Source: CAVWUA01 sp963758025 (GTDB lineage Bacteria; Planctomycetota; Planctomycetia; Isosphaerales; Isosphaeraceae). From it: DNA of 64,000 nucleotides. The stretch lies in NCBI GenBank assembly GCA_963758025.1, contig CAVWUA010000007.1:248001-312000 (forward strand), read 5' to 3'. The position numbers and the translations under genes were made by a program. Positions 17,407-26,758 of this stretch are shown here, piece by piece. Every line of letters begins with the position of its first letter. Position 1 is the first letter of the stretch. The notes under the pieces are model-generated. The model saw only the letters and a program-made list of their open reading frames with translations. It made no database searches and was not told where the DNA came from.

Positions 17407-18735
17407 ATGACCATGGACCGCCGGCGATTTCTCCAGGACTCCGCGGCATTGACCGCCGCATTGAGTGGTCTGACGGCCGCGACCAATGCCCACGCTCAGG
17501 AGAAGAACGAAAAAAACGAATCGAAGAAGGCCAGCCCGAATGACGTTCTCCGCATCGCCGTCATCGGCGTGCGAGGGCGAGGCATGGAGCACATTCAGGG
17601 TTATGGCAACCTCAAGGACCAGGTCCGTATCACGACGATCTGCGACGTGGACAAGAACGTCATTGGCCCGGCGATGAAGAAGGTCACGCAGATTAACGGG
17701 CAGGAACCGCAATATCATCAGGACCTGCGAAAAGTCCTGGACGATCCCGAAATCGATGCCGTATCCATCGCCACACCGAACCACTGGCACGCCCTGGCGA
17801 CAATCTGGGCCTGCCAGGCGGGTAAGGACGTGTACGTCGAGAAGCCGGTCAGCCACAACGTCAGCGAAGGCCGCCGCATGGTCGAAGCGGCCCGGAAGTA
17901 CAACCGGATCGTGCAGACGGGGACCCAGTGCCGAAGCCATAAGGGCATTCAGGAGGCGATGGACTTCCTCCATAGCGGCAAGCTCGGCAAGATCTACATG
18001 GCCAAGGGGCTCTGCTACAAACCACGTGGTTCGATTGGGTTCAAGGACAATGCGCCGGTGCCCGACGGGCTCGATTACGACCTCTGGGTCGGCCCGGCCG
18101 AGAAGAAGCCCTACAACCCGAACCGCCTGCACTACAACTGGCACTGGTTCTGGAACACGGGCAACGGCGACCTCGGGAACCAGGGAATCCACCAGATGGA
18201 CCTGGCCCGCTGGGGGCTCGGCAAGACAGAGATGCCCCGCGCCGTGCAGGGATCGGGGGGACGGTTCGGCTACGAGGATCAGGCCGAGACGCCAAACACC
18301 GAACTCGTCGCGTTCGATTACGACGATTGCGTCCTTCAGTTCGAGGTGCGCGGGCTCCCGACCAACGACGAGCAGGGGGCCAAGATCGGCGACCTCTTCT
18401 ACGGGTCGGAGGGGGTGCTGGCCATCACCAGTTACACGACCTGGCAGTCGTACTTCGGGCACCAGATGGAGAAGGGGCCGGGCGGCAGTGGCGGCGGCGA
18501 CCACTTCGCCAACTTCCTCGAAGCGGTCCGGACGCGCGACCCCAAGGTGCTCCACGCCGATATTGAGGAGGGGCACCAATCCAGCGCCTTGTGCCACCTC
18601 GGCAACATCGCCTACCGGCTCGGCCGAAAGCTCCAGATCAATCCCTCAACCGAGTCGTTCGTGAACGATCCCGAGGCCGACGCCATGCTGACGCGAGATT
18701 ACCGCACCCCCTTCGTTGTGCCGAAGATCGTCTGA
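17407..18735 (+). CDS. Tat-exported Gfo/Idh/MocA-family oxidoreductase
   Basis: A 442-residue protein starting MTMDRRRFLQDSAALTAALSG, a twin-arginine signal with an Ala cleavage region (NAHAQ). A Rossmann domain follows (LRIAVIGVRGRGMEHIQGYG), with the family motif YVEKPVSHNVSEGRRMVEAA containing the catalytic-type Glu-Lys-Pro. The C-terminal half matches the secreted planctomycete subgroup (WHWFWNTGNGDLGNQGIHQMDLARW). It probably acts on a sugar or inositol derivative with a bound NAD(P)-type cofactor; the substrate is unknown. GAGGAT precedes the ATG. It is divergent from superoxide dismutase, with no frameshift. Confidence 0.9.
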   Translation: MTMDRRRFLQDSAALTAALSGLTAATNAHAQEKNEKNESKKASPNDVLRIAVIGVRGRGMEHIQGYGNLKDQVRITTICDVDKNVIGPAMKKVTQINGQEPQYHQDLRKVLDDPEIDAVSIATPNHWHALATIWACQAGKDVYVEKPVSHNVSEGRRMVEAARKYNRIVQTGTQCRSHKGIQEAMDFLHSGKLGKIYMAKGLCYKPRGSIGFKDNAPVPDGLDYDLWVGPAEKKPYNPNRLHYNWHWFWNTGNGDLGNQGIHQMDLARWGLGKTEMPRAVQGSGGRFGYEDQAETPNTELVAFDYDDCVLQFEVRGLPTNDEQGAKIGDLFYGSEGVLAITSYTTWQSYFGHQMEKGPGGSGGGDHFANFLEAVRTRDPKVLHADIEEGHQSSALCHLGNIAYRLGRKLQINPSTESFVNDPEADAMLTRDYRTPFVVPKIV

Positions 18736-18813
18736 CGGATCGATTGCCGGACGAGACGCCGCCGGGCGGCCACCGGAAGTCATCCCGATGGCAGCCCGGC
18801 CATGCCTCACGGA

Positions 18814-19980
18814 TCACGCGGAGATCGCCCAGTTATTCCGCTGAAACCAGCAGGACGCCAGGGCTTCCCACTTCCGATCCGCCAGCAGATTCCAGTCGAA
18901 AGTATTCTGAAGCCGGAGACGGTCGCCGAAAGCCTCGGTCACGGCTTCGGGACCTCTGGAGAGGGTCCGGGAGATGATGGAGAAGGTTTCCTCAAGGTTG
19001 TCTGCCGGGCAGAAGTGAGCACCCCGGAATCCACCGAAAAGACTGAAGGTCGTCTCCTGCCGCGTGAGGAACACCGGCGTTCCCACAGCGAGCGCCTCCA
19101 GAATGGGAATGCCGAAGGCCTCGAAGTCGGAGAGGAGAAGAAACCCGAGACTCTCGGAGTACGCCTTCCGCAAGGTTTCCTCATCGACATAACCAAGCAA
19201 GCTGCAGGCGTGTCGAAGGTGCGGAGGAATCGCCTGTACGCTGTCACTCCGGTTCCCGATGACGACAAGGCGCAGCGAGGGACGCTCTCGAATCAAACGC
19301 TCGAATATCTGCAGAACCCGGTCGAACCGCTTTCGAGGCTCGGCCAGGTCGCCGACAAAAAGAATCTGTTCACGTCTGGCGAGCGCACCGGGGCGAAATG
19401 CATGAAAGTCACAGCCGATCGGCACGTACGTACAATGATCGCGATCGGGCACGAGGGCCTGCAAGGCGCGCGTCTCGTGGGGCGAATCGCATAGCACGAT
19501 ATCCGCGCGTCGCAAGACTCGAAGATGAACGTCGCGCGTGAATTCCGCCTGCTCCGGGTTCATCGGAACCGTCCAGAGCGGCTGATCGTGAGGCGTGTAG
19601 GACAGAGGCACATCACCGAGTGAACCAAGCAAGCGGTCATTCGTCGCGGCATTGGCCCAGCAGAGGCATTCGACCAGATCCCAGCGATCCTGTTCGAGGA
19701 GCGAGGGGAGATCATCATTCATCATGTCGAGCGATCGAGGAACGGGAACTCCTCGTCCCACGTGAACGGGCATGTCCCATTCCCGGCCGAAGCGTTGAAC
19801 CAGTTCCGTATTCTTCGGCACACCGTCGTCGATGGCGAATTCCAGGTCCATTCGGTCGTTCGTTCGTCTCGCCAGTTCGAAGACATTTCGACCAATTCCG
19901 GAATACATCTGGTTCGACGAGGAGAGAACGCACAGGACCCGCATCCGGTCCTTGCGAGGGCGGTTGGCCAATCCGGGCAT
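18814..19980 (-). CDS. Glycosyltransferase family 4-type protein
   Basis: A 388-residue GT-B enzyme. The N-terminal domain has RVLCVLSSSNQMYSGIGRNV; the C-terminal nucleotide-sugar domain has ILFVGDLAEPRKRFDRVLQIF, then SESLGFLLLSDFEAFGIPILEALAVGTPV, where the E-x7-E-type motif binds the donor. The acceptor is unknown. ATG 19980 has GGAG 8 bases before it. It is the last gene of a minus-strand cluster with two more glycosyltransferases and a coiled-coil protein, which suggests polysaccharide or glycoprotein assembly. Confidence 0.85.
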   Translation of the reverse strand: MPGLANRPRKDRMRVLCVLSSSNQMYSGIGRNVFELARRTNDRMDLEFAIDDGVPKNTELVQRFGREWDMPVHVGRGVPVPRSLDMMNDDLPSLLEQDRWDLVECLCWANAATNDRLLGSLGDVPLSYTPHDQPLWTVPMNPEQAEFTRDVHLRVLRRADIVLCDSPHETRALQALVPDRDHCTYVPIGCDFHAFRPGALARREQILFVGDLAEPRKRFDRVLQIFERLIRERPSLRLVVIGNRSDSVQAIPPHLRHACSLLGYVDEETLRKAYSESLGFLLLSDFEAFGIPILEALAVGTPVFLTRQETTFSLFGGFRGAHFCPADNLEETFSIISRTLSRGPEAVTEAFGDRLRLQNTFDWNLLADRKWEALASCWFQRNNWAISA

Positions 19981-20007
19981 GATCAAAACTCCGGTTGGGG
20001 GAAGGGA

Positions 20008-20412
20008 TTAACCAACCTCGGCCAGGGGGCTTTCACCATGCGCGGTTTGCTCTCGGAACGGCACCGAGGCACGCCCCTCGGTCGCTTGGACCGTGGCCAG
20101 CGTTTCGATGCGGTCTTCCAGGACGCCCAGACGGCGAACCATCGCCGCGTAGTCCCAACCGAATGCCATGAGAACACGATTTTGTTCGACGAGGGCTTCG
20201 TGTCGGCGGCTCAGGTGGTGAAGCTCCTCGCGTAAGATGTGGTTATGCCGTTCCGCCGCATCAAGTCGATCGCAAAGACTCTGAAAAATCTCGACCTGGC
20301 GTTGAAAGATCGGGCGCAGGACACGGCGAAGGGCGCGTCGCACGGGGATGACCATCCGTCGCGCACCCCGTGGACCTTCGGTGCCGACATTGTAGAAAAG
20401 CAGATCGCTCAC
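20008..20412 (-). CDS. Small coiled-coil protein in glycosyltransferase cluster
   Basis: A 134-residue protein of unknown function. A basic N-terminal third (VRRALRRVLRPIFQRQ) is followed by a predicted coiled coil (~40-115) with heptad-like Leu spacing (RLDAAERHNHILREELHHLSRRHEALVEQ). No signal peptide or membrane helix is seen. Start GTG at 20412. It lies between glycosyltransferase genes with gaps of only 12 and 27 bases, so co-expression is likely. It may organise or tether the enzymes, or serve as an oligomerisation partner (inference). Confidence 0.65.
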   Translation of the reverse strand: MSDLLFYNVGTEGPRGARRMVIPVRRALRRVLRPIFQRQVEIFQSLCDRLDAAERHNHILREELHHLSRRHEALVEQNRVLMAFGWDYAAMVRRLGVLEDRIETLATVQATEGRASVPFREQTAHGESPLAEVG

Positions 20413-20424
20413 GGCTCGTTCTCC

Positions 20425-21705
20425 TCAAGCACAAAGCGGTTCCTGGATCAGCACGCGGACCAATCTCTCGGCCAGCAAGGCCATGCGATAGGCGTCGCTC
20501 GCGTTCCCCTCGCTCGTTCGAGGCCGTCGTGATGCTCGTTCCAGCGCCTGCTCGATCCGTGGGATCAGCACATCAAGCCGCAAATCACGATTGATGACCG
20601 CGGCGCCTCGACGACTGATCGCATCGAGCGCGATCTTCCCCTCGATGATCTCGGCCATGATCCTCGCGAATGCCTGAGCCGATCGAGGGGCCTTCAGACA
20701 ATCGACGTTGTGGATGAACCACTCCGCATTGCCGCAGACTTGCGTCATCAGCGCGACGCATCCGCGCAGGCTGGCTTCGAGCTGGACGAACCCGAAAGGC
20801 TCACGGTAGCGGGTTGGATAAGCGAACAGGTCGTAGTTCTGGAATCGCTCCACAAGCTCCCGCTGGGAGAGAGTGCCCATCAGTCGAACGTGGTTGCCGA
20901 TCTCACGCTGAAAGATGAGGTTGGGGATCGAGGCGTCGGCCACGTTCCCATAAATATCGACCGAGAACCGATCGTGTCCGCGATCGCGGAGCAAGGAGGC
21001 GGCCTCGACAACCAGATCGATTCCCTTGTCCGAACGCTGCTCGATCTGCCCGGCCGCCGCGACGATGCGCAGATGACCATCGGGCATGATCTCGGTCCGG
21101 CTCGGTCCCGGCGGACAATCGATCCAGTTCGGAATCACGTTGAGCTCGTCCCGCAGAATGATCCCACCGGCTTCGATCTCATCCACCAGTTGCTGGCTAC
21201 AGGCGATATAGCTTCCCCGGACCAAACGGTTGAACTCACGGACATACGCCGGAACGACCTGACCGGAGGCCCGGCACAGCATCAAGGGGACGTCATCCAT
21301 CAGGTGCCAGACCCAGGGCATGCCGAGATACTGAAGACAGCCGATCAGGCCAAGCCCTCCCAGGCCGACCGTCATCCAGAGATACACCACGTCGGGTTGA
21401 AACGCTTCGATTTCCTGAATCAAGGTGTGAACATTCAGTGCGTTGATCCGGTGCGACTCGTTTTGCACGAGATGCGCGGTGGCCGGGACACTTTTACGAA
21501 ACTGATAGTCGCTCCAGATGTCCGTCAACTTGAGACGGCGATGGACGTGCGGCCCATCGGCGACGACGGGCGTCCGGGGAGCGGAGGTGAGGACGCGGAC
21601 CTGATGACCTCTCCCCGCCAATTGATCGACGACCTGACGGCATCCCAGCTCATACCCGCCGATATAATCGGGCGGATAGAGATTGCTGACGACGAGGATT
21701 TTCAC
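20425..21705 (-). CDS. Glycosyltransferase family 4-type protein
   Basis: A 426-residue GT-B enzyme starting MKILVVSNLYPPDYIGGYELG, the usual N-terminal glycine-rich acceptor-side motif. The C-terminal part contains IYGNVADASIPNLIF and the donor-binding region NYDLFAYPTRYREPFGFVQLEAS with the conserved Glu. The start overlaps the end of the upstream glycosyltransferase by 4 bases (21702-21705), indicating coupling. Donor and acceptor are unknown. The frame is intact. Confidence 0.88.
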   Translation of the reverse strand: MKILVVSNLYPPDYIGGYELGCRQVVDQLAGRGHQVRVLTSAPRTPVVADGPHVHRRLKLTDIWSDYQFRKSVPATAHLVQNESHRINALNVHTLIQEIEAFQPDVVYLWMTVGLGGLGLIGCLQYLGMPWVWHLMDDVPLMLCRASGQVVPAYVREFNRLVRGSYIACSQQLVDEIEAGGIILRDELNVIPNWIDCPPGPSRTEIMPDGHLRIVAAAGQIEQRSDKGIDLVVEAASLLRDRGHDRFSVDIYGNVADASIPNLIFQREIGNHVRLMGTLSQRELVERFQNYDLFAYPTRYREPFGFVQLEASLRGCVALMTQVCGNAEWFIHNVDCLKAPRSAQAFARIMAEIIEGKIALDAISRRGAAVINRDLRLDVLIPRIEQALERASRRPRTSEGNASDAYRMALLAERLVRVLIQEPLCA

Positions 21706-22812
21706 GCGGCAATCTCCTGCCTTCCCTTACCGATCAGTTCTTCATACACCGCGTGCAATTTCGCGCCGGCGACCTTCAGGTCATATTCCTGTTCGACCGC
21801 TCGACGGGCTTTCTGGCCCATTTCCTCGACATCGTCCGGATGACTGGCCAGGAACTGAAGTTGCCCGGTCAGTTCATCGGGGGACTCGAAGATCAGCCCG
21901 GTCTGGCCATGCTGGATAAACTCGGGCATCGCGGCGGTACGATTGGCGATGGCGGGGGTTCCGCAAGCCATGGACTCCAGCAGCGTGAACCCCATGAGTT
22001 CGGGTTCACGATGAATGGTTCCGTAACAATCACGAAAGACCGAGGGCAAAACGGTGGCCCAAGATCTTGCATAGAATTCGCGAATTGTTTGATCGCTGGC
22101 ATCGGTGACAAATGCCACCTGCTTCCCGGCCGCCAGCGCCTGCAGGCGCTGGAAGTAGGCATCATGGTAAGGTCGGCCGCAAACGGTGAGAGGAAGTTCC
22201 GGAGGCAAAGCTTCGATCAAGAGATCAATGCCCTTGTGAGGCAAGAGCCGGCCGACGTAGAGAACACGGTCGCGCGGGGGACGCACGCTGGGCGGGTGGA
22301 ACAGAGACGCATCGACCCCACCCTTGATGATGGTAATGGGCGTCCTCGTACGGTAGAGCGAGGCCCCGAACTCTGAATAGGCGATGACGCGGTCGGCTAG
22401 TTCCAGGCTTCCAATTTCGGTCCCCAGGGGACTCGTGAACCCGCCGTGGTCGGTGATGCAGATGGGTTTGTGTTGCTGACGGGCGACGAGCAGGCCCATC
22501 TCGCTACAACGGGTATACGCCTGGTGAATGTGAACGAGATGCGCATCGGCAATCGCATCGGGCAGGTCCCAGGAGACCACATCTAGCGGATTTGCCGGCG
22601 CCGGCAACCGGCAAGACGCGTAGACTCACACCGTCACGTAGCGGATGCCACTGCGCGACCTGACCGAAGGAGATCAACTCGACGTGATAGGCTCCTCGGG
22701 AGCTATGCACGACACCTTGCGCCAGGTTCAGGGGGTATCGCTCACCTCCTCCGAGATAGGAACGCTCATCGAAATAAAGAGGTGTTAGATAAACAACTTT
22801 CCGTGAAGGCAT
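21702..22812 (-). CDS. Glycosyltransferase family 4-type protein (one frameshift)
   Basis: The start MPSRKVVYLTPLYFDERSYLGGGERYP is a typical acceptor-domain opening with a GAGGAGAGG site before it. After RVLPVAGA the frame breaks near 22593-22608 within a GCCGGCGCCGGC tract, and the neighbouring frame continues PANPLDVVSWDLPDAIADAHLVHIHQAYTR. The C-terminal domain has VLYVGRLLPHKGIDLLIEALP and GFTLLESMACGTPAIANRTAAMPE, both classic GT4 donor-site motifs. Total about 370 residues, normal for the family. It is first of the glycosyltransferase genes and overlaps the next by 4 bases. Confidence 0.85.
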
Positions 22813-22986
22813 GAGAGCCTCTCCTCGACACCAGATCGGCGCGGAACGATCTCGGTCGATCTTGGGAATCGCCTGGCGAAGATCGACGAGTTCAGACAAT
22901 CATGAGAGATCGACGATGTGATCGGCGAAGATGGGCGAGCGGGTTCTAACAGAGACAGGCCGATCGGTCAACCGGGATCGGGCGAC

Positions 22987-24005
22987 TCATTTTCGACCGG
23001 AGAATCGGCGGGCGATCAGGATGCGCAGTTCTTCGAAAACTCCGATCCGTCGAAATTTCTCGTATCGGCGCTGAAGAAGTTCCTCGCGAGGCTGGTCGGA
23101 AAGTTCACGAAGAGAGCGAATGAGATGAGACTTGAGGTTCGCCGCGGCCTCGCGGTGATCCCGATGCGCACCGCCAAGCGGTTCCGGGACGATCTCGTCG
23201 ATGATCCCCATGCGTAGAAGATCGCTGCTGGTCATGCGGAGCGCTCGGCGGCGCGGGGGGCATGTTCGCTCCCTTTCCAGAGGATGGTCGCGCATCCCTC
23301 AGGGCTGATCACCGAGTAATACGAGTGCTCCAGCATCGACACGCGGTCCCCGATTCCGATGCCCAGAGCGCCACCGGACCCACCCTCACCGATGACCACA
23401 CAGAGGATCGGCGTGTCGAGCTGGCTCATGGCCATCAGGTTTTCGGCGATGACGGCGGCCTGGCCGCGCTCCTCGGCCAGGATTCCTGGATAGGCCCCCG
23501 GGGTGTCTATCAGGCAGATGATCGGAAGCCGGAACTTGGCAGCCATCCGCATCTTGAGCAGGGCCTTGCGATAGCCCTCGGGATGGGCGCAGCCGAAGTT
23601 GCAGGCTTTGCGCTCAGCCAGGTTCTTGCCCTTCTGGTGCCCGACGAACAACACCTTGCGGTCGCCAAGGTGAGCAAAACCCGTGACGATCGCCTGGTCG
23701 TCCCCGATCGCACGATCCCCATGAAGTTCGACGAAGCGATCGAAGACGAGTTCCAGGTAATCACGACTCTGAGGACGCTTCGGATGGCGCGACACGAGAA
23801 CCGTTTGCCAGGGCTCCAGTTCCGCATAAATCGATCGCTTCAACGCGGAGAGTTCGCGGCGCATCCGGCGGATCGCCTCGGCCCCGCTGGCCTCCGGCGT
23901 CTTCGCGTAGAGTTCCTCCATCTCAGACAGACGGGCTTCCATCTCGAAAATGGGGGTTTCGAAAGGAAGACGATACTCTCCTGCGCTCGACATAGCCGGA
24001 CTCAT
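22987..24005 (-). CDS. accA: Acetyl-CoA carboxylase carboxyltransferase subunit alpha (one frameshift)
   Basis: About 339 residues, near the usual 320. The protein has the N-terminal helix YRLPFETPIFEMEARLSEMEEL and the crotonase-fold core FDRFVELHGDRAIGDDQAIVTG, IDTPGAYPGILAEERGQAAVIAENL and GEGGSGGALGIGIGDRVSMLEHSYYSVISPEG, which bind malonyl-CoA and biotin. The frame breaks near 23240; the other frame gives LRMTSSDLLRMGIIDEIVPEPLGGAHRD, exactly the AccA C-terminus. It transfers the carboxyl group to acetyl-CoA for fatty acid synthesis, with AccD. accD is not in the window. The start could also be 23993. Confidence 0.93.
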
Positions 24006-24060
24006 CCCTGGGCGTGGATCTTCGATCGTGTGCGAAAGAAAAGAAATGCAGCGGAGTGAT

Positions 24061-24957
24061 TCAAAGGTCGGGTTGGTCGCTCTGCGGATCCGGATCATCC
24101 TTGTAAATCTTGATCCGCTTGAACCGACTCAGAAATTCATGAAAAGTCTGGAGCCGCTCTTCCGGTTTCTTCTTGAGCATCGACAGAATGAGGTCAGAAA
24201 ACTCCGGTGTGATATTCTTGTTATGCGACGTCGGTGCAACCGCCGGTTCACGAATATGTTTGTTCAGTAGCTCTTGCTGCGAATTACCCCGAAATGGAGG
24301 ACGTCCGCAGGCAAGTTCATAACATGTGATACCGAAACTGTAAATATCGGCCGTGACTGCGGGAGGCTCTCGAAGCAATTGCTCGGGCGCGATATAGCTC
24401 GGAGTCCCCTCAGCCTGGGATGGCTTGCCAGCTAACAGTTTAGAGAGTCCCGACGGCGGCTTCTTCGCCAAAGCGTAGTCGATGACCCGGACCTCGCCGG
24501 TCTTATTGACAAGGATGTTCTCCGGCTTGACGTCGCGGTGGACCCAGCCTTTATCGTGCATGTACGCGAGAGCCAGGGCCGCCTGCTCGATGATCCGATG
24601 CATCTTGGACTTCAGCCAGTCGGCCCGGTCACGCTTGTTCAGGACAAGCCGAAGGTGTTCGGATGGAAAGTAATCCATCACAAAATAAGGCTGATTTTTG
24701 TCCTTGACGTACTCATGCACGCGGATGAGGTTCGGGTGCCGAAGTTCCATCCCGAGTTTGGCTTCGAATTCGAACGCCTTGCGCTCGGATGATTCGCTCG
24801 CCTTGGACAGAATCATCTGCTTCAGGGCAAAACGTTTCCCGGTGGATTCCTGAACAACCTCCAAGATGGTCGAGTTCTGGCCCGGCAGCACCGTACGCAC
24901 GTAGCGATATCCACCGATCCGGTCTTCGCCCAGTTGTGGGTTCGTGTCCGTCGCCAA
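24061..24957 (-). CDS. Serine/threonine protein kinase
   Basis: A 298-residue soluble Hanks-type kinase. The N-lobe has FALKQM (ATP-anchoring Lys) and a degenerate Gly-loop (LPGQNSTILEV). The catalytic loop is HRDVKPENIL. The metal-binding motif reads VIDYALAKK, so Asp is kept but the usual Phe-Gly is Tyr-Ala. The APE-type segment is SYIAPEQLL. The end is a short basic tail. No transmembrane helix or sensor domain is present, unlike most planctomycete kinases. Start TTG at 24957 with GAGGAG 8 bases before it. It lies 55 bases upstream of accA on the same strand. The substrate is unknown. Confidence 0.9.
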   Translation of the reverse strand: MATDTNPQLGEDRIGGYRYVRTVLPGQNSTILEVVQESTGKRFALKQMILSKASESSERKAFEFEAKLGMELRHPNLIRVHEYVKDKNQPYFVMDYFPSEHLRLVLNKRDRADWLKSKMHRIIEQAALALAYMHDKGWVHRDVKPENILVNKTGEVRVIDYALAKKPPSGLSKLLAGKPSQAEGTPSYIAPEQLLREPPAVTADIYSFGITCYELACGRPPFRGNSQQELLNKHIREPAVAPTSHNKNITPEFSDLILSMLKKKPEERLQTFHEFLSRFKRIKIYKDDPDPQSDQPDL

Positions 24958-25285
24958 CGGTCTTTCTCCTCGGCACCAGGGATCAAATCGAACGATTTAG
25001 GCCTTGAACCCAGAATCCACCTTACCGAATTGCAGAATCTCACGCAATGTTCAGGCCGTTTCAGACCTTTTCCGGCGTCACTTCTCGATTTAACTACGGT
25101 CTCAGATGAAGGATCGTGACGATCTCCGGCCGATTGAGGCGGCACGGTTTCAATCTATTCGTGTGATGAGAAGGACCCCGCATGGAGAGTCAGGCAGCCT
25201 TTTTCTTATGTAAGCCTCCAAAAGGGGGCCTGACTCTCTCCCCACAGGTTGGTTCAGCAAGTTCTGGAGGAAATCAACGGCGGGC
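24958..25285. other. Intergenic region with an 11-bp inverted repeat
   Basis: About 330 bases between the kinase start and the end of glgC. It must hold the kinase/accA promoter and any glgC terminator. The only structure I find is the inverted repeat at 25185-25238. No tRNA or coding region is evident. Confidence 0.5.
25185..25238. repeat. Perfect 11-bp inverted repeat, possible terminator or regulatory hairpin
   Basis: GAGAGTCAGGC at 25185 and GCCTGACTCTC ending at 25238 are perfect complements separated by 32 bases that include CTTTTTC and AAAAGGGGG. It lies just downstream of glgC (minus strand). It could end glgC transcription, be a protein-binding site, or be the remnant of a small mobile repeat. 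Confidence 0.5.
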
Positions 25286-26575
25286 CTAGATCTCGGTGTT
25301 GTCCTTGAGGGTGGTGAACTTGGGGACAACGACAATTCCATCTCGAATCACGCAGAGCGACGATTCCTCCGCATCGACCACTCCCGCTGTGTTTACAATC
25401 CGCACGTTGTGGCCGATACGGGCGTTCTTGTCGATAATGGCATTCTCGATGACGGATCGGGAACCGACCCCGATATTGGGCCGGTCGGCGTGTCGGTTCG
25501 AGTCCAGCTCCCGCGCCAGCTCGTAGCTGTCGGCACCCATGATGTAGGAGTTGCGGATCGTGACGTTCTCACCGATCTGCGCCCGGACACCAATGACGGA
25601 ATTCTCGATGACCGAGCCGGAACCGATCACGCAGCCATCGGAGATCAGACTATGATTGACCGTCACTCCCGAGAGCCGGGCACAAGGCAAATATCGAGGG
25701 CGCGTGAAGATGTGCTCTTGCCCCTCGGTGAAATCAAAGGGCGGGTCGTCGGTTGTCAGGTCGATGTTGGCCTTATGGAAGGCCCCCACGGTTCCAATAT
25801 CTTCCCAGTATCCATCGAAGAGATGGGTCTGCACACGATGTCGCTTGAGTGCCTGGGGGAAGAGTTCCTTTCCGAAATCAGTCGCCACACCGGAACCGAG
25901 GAGATCGACCAGGATGGATCGATCGAACAGGTAAATTCCCATGCTGGCGAGATAGGCCCGACCTCGACTGTTGATGCCGTGCTGATCCATCCATGCTGGA
26001 TCGGTTCGAGCCTGGGCGAGGGCCTCCGGAGTCTTCGGTTTCTCGACAAACTCGCTGACCCGCCCGCTTGAATCGATTTTCATGATCCCGCAGGCGGTGG
26101 CTTCCTGCTCATCGACGGGGAGAGCCGCGATCGTGACGGCGGATTTGGTCTCGCGGTGGGTGCGGATCATGTCCTCGAAATCCATCCGGTAGAGTTGATC
26201 GCCGGAGAGGATCAGGACCAGATCGATGTCGGGGTTCGAGAAGTAGGGGATGTTGCGCCGAACGGCGTCGGCCGTCCCCTGATACCAGTCCTCGTGCTGC
26301 ATCGTCTGTTGCGCGGCAAGGATCTCGACGAATCCTCCGCCGAATGGATCGAATTTGTACGTGTTGGCAATATGGCGATGCAGACTGACGGAATTAAACT
26401 GCGTCAGAACGAAGATCCGGCTCAGCCCGGAGTGGATGCAATTGGAAATGGGAATATCGATCAGGCGATATTTTCCGGCAATCGGCACAGCGGGCTTGCT
26501 GCGCGATTTTGTCAGGGGATAGAGCCGCGTACCGCGACCACCTCCAAGAATCAGACTGATGACTCGGTTCGGCAT
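25286..26575 (-). CDS. glgC: Glucose-1-phosphate adenylyltransferase (ADP-glucose pyrophosphorylase)
   Basis: About 430 residues, normal length. The N-terminal nucleotidyltransferase motif is SLILGGGRGTRLYPLTKSRS, followed by KPAVPIAGKYRLIDIPISNC, the ATP-site GTADAVRRN, the glucose-1-phosphate region FVEKPK, and a C-terminal left-handed beta-helix (hexapeptide IGSGSVIENSVIGVRAQIGE). It makes ADP-glucose for glycogen synthesis. Start ATG near 26575 with a GGGGGAA site. Isolated from other glycogen genes in the window. Frame intact. Confidence 0.95.
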   Translation of the reverse strand: MPNRVISLILGGGRGTRLYPLTKSRSKPAVPIAGKYRLIDIPISNCIHSGLSRIFVLTQFNSVSLHRHIANTYKFDPFGGGFVEILAAQQTMQHEDWYQGTADAVRRNIPYFSNPDIDLVLILSGDQLYRMDFEDMIRTHRETKSAVTIAALPVDEQEATACGIMKIDSSGRVSEFVEKPKTPEALAQARTDPAWMDQHGINSRGRAYLASMGIYLFDRSILVDLLGSGVATDFGKELFPQALKRHRVQTHLFDGYWEDIGTVGAFHKANIDLTTDDPPFDFTEGQEHIFTRPRYLPCARLSGVTVNHSLISDGCVIGSGSVIENSVIGVRAQIGENVTIRNSYIMGADSYELARELDSNRHADRPNIGVGSRSVIENAIIDKNARIGHNVRIVNTAGVVDAEESSLCVIRDGIVVVPKFTTLKDNTEI

Positions 26576-26758
26576 AGTTCCCCCGGATCCCAAAAATCAG
26601 AACGAAGGGTTTGGTGTGGCACGCGGAGCGGTAACTCTTCGTAGGAATTACCGCACGTCCATGAGCCATTCTACCATGCCCGGCGCGCGAGGACCGGCCG
26701 TCCATTCCTGAGCAAGACGGCACGATCCCCGCGACGTTTCTGCGGAAAGGCCAGCCTG

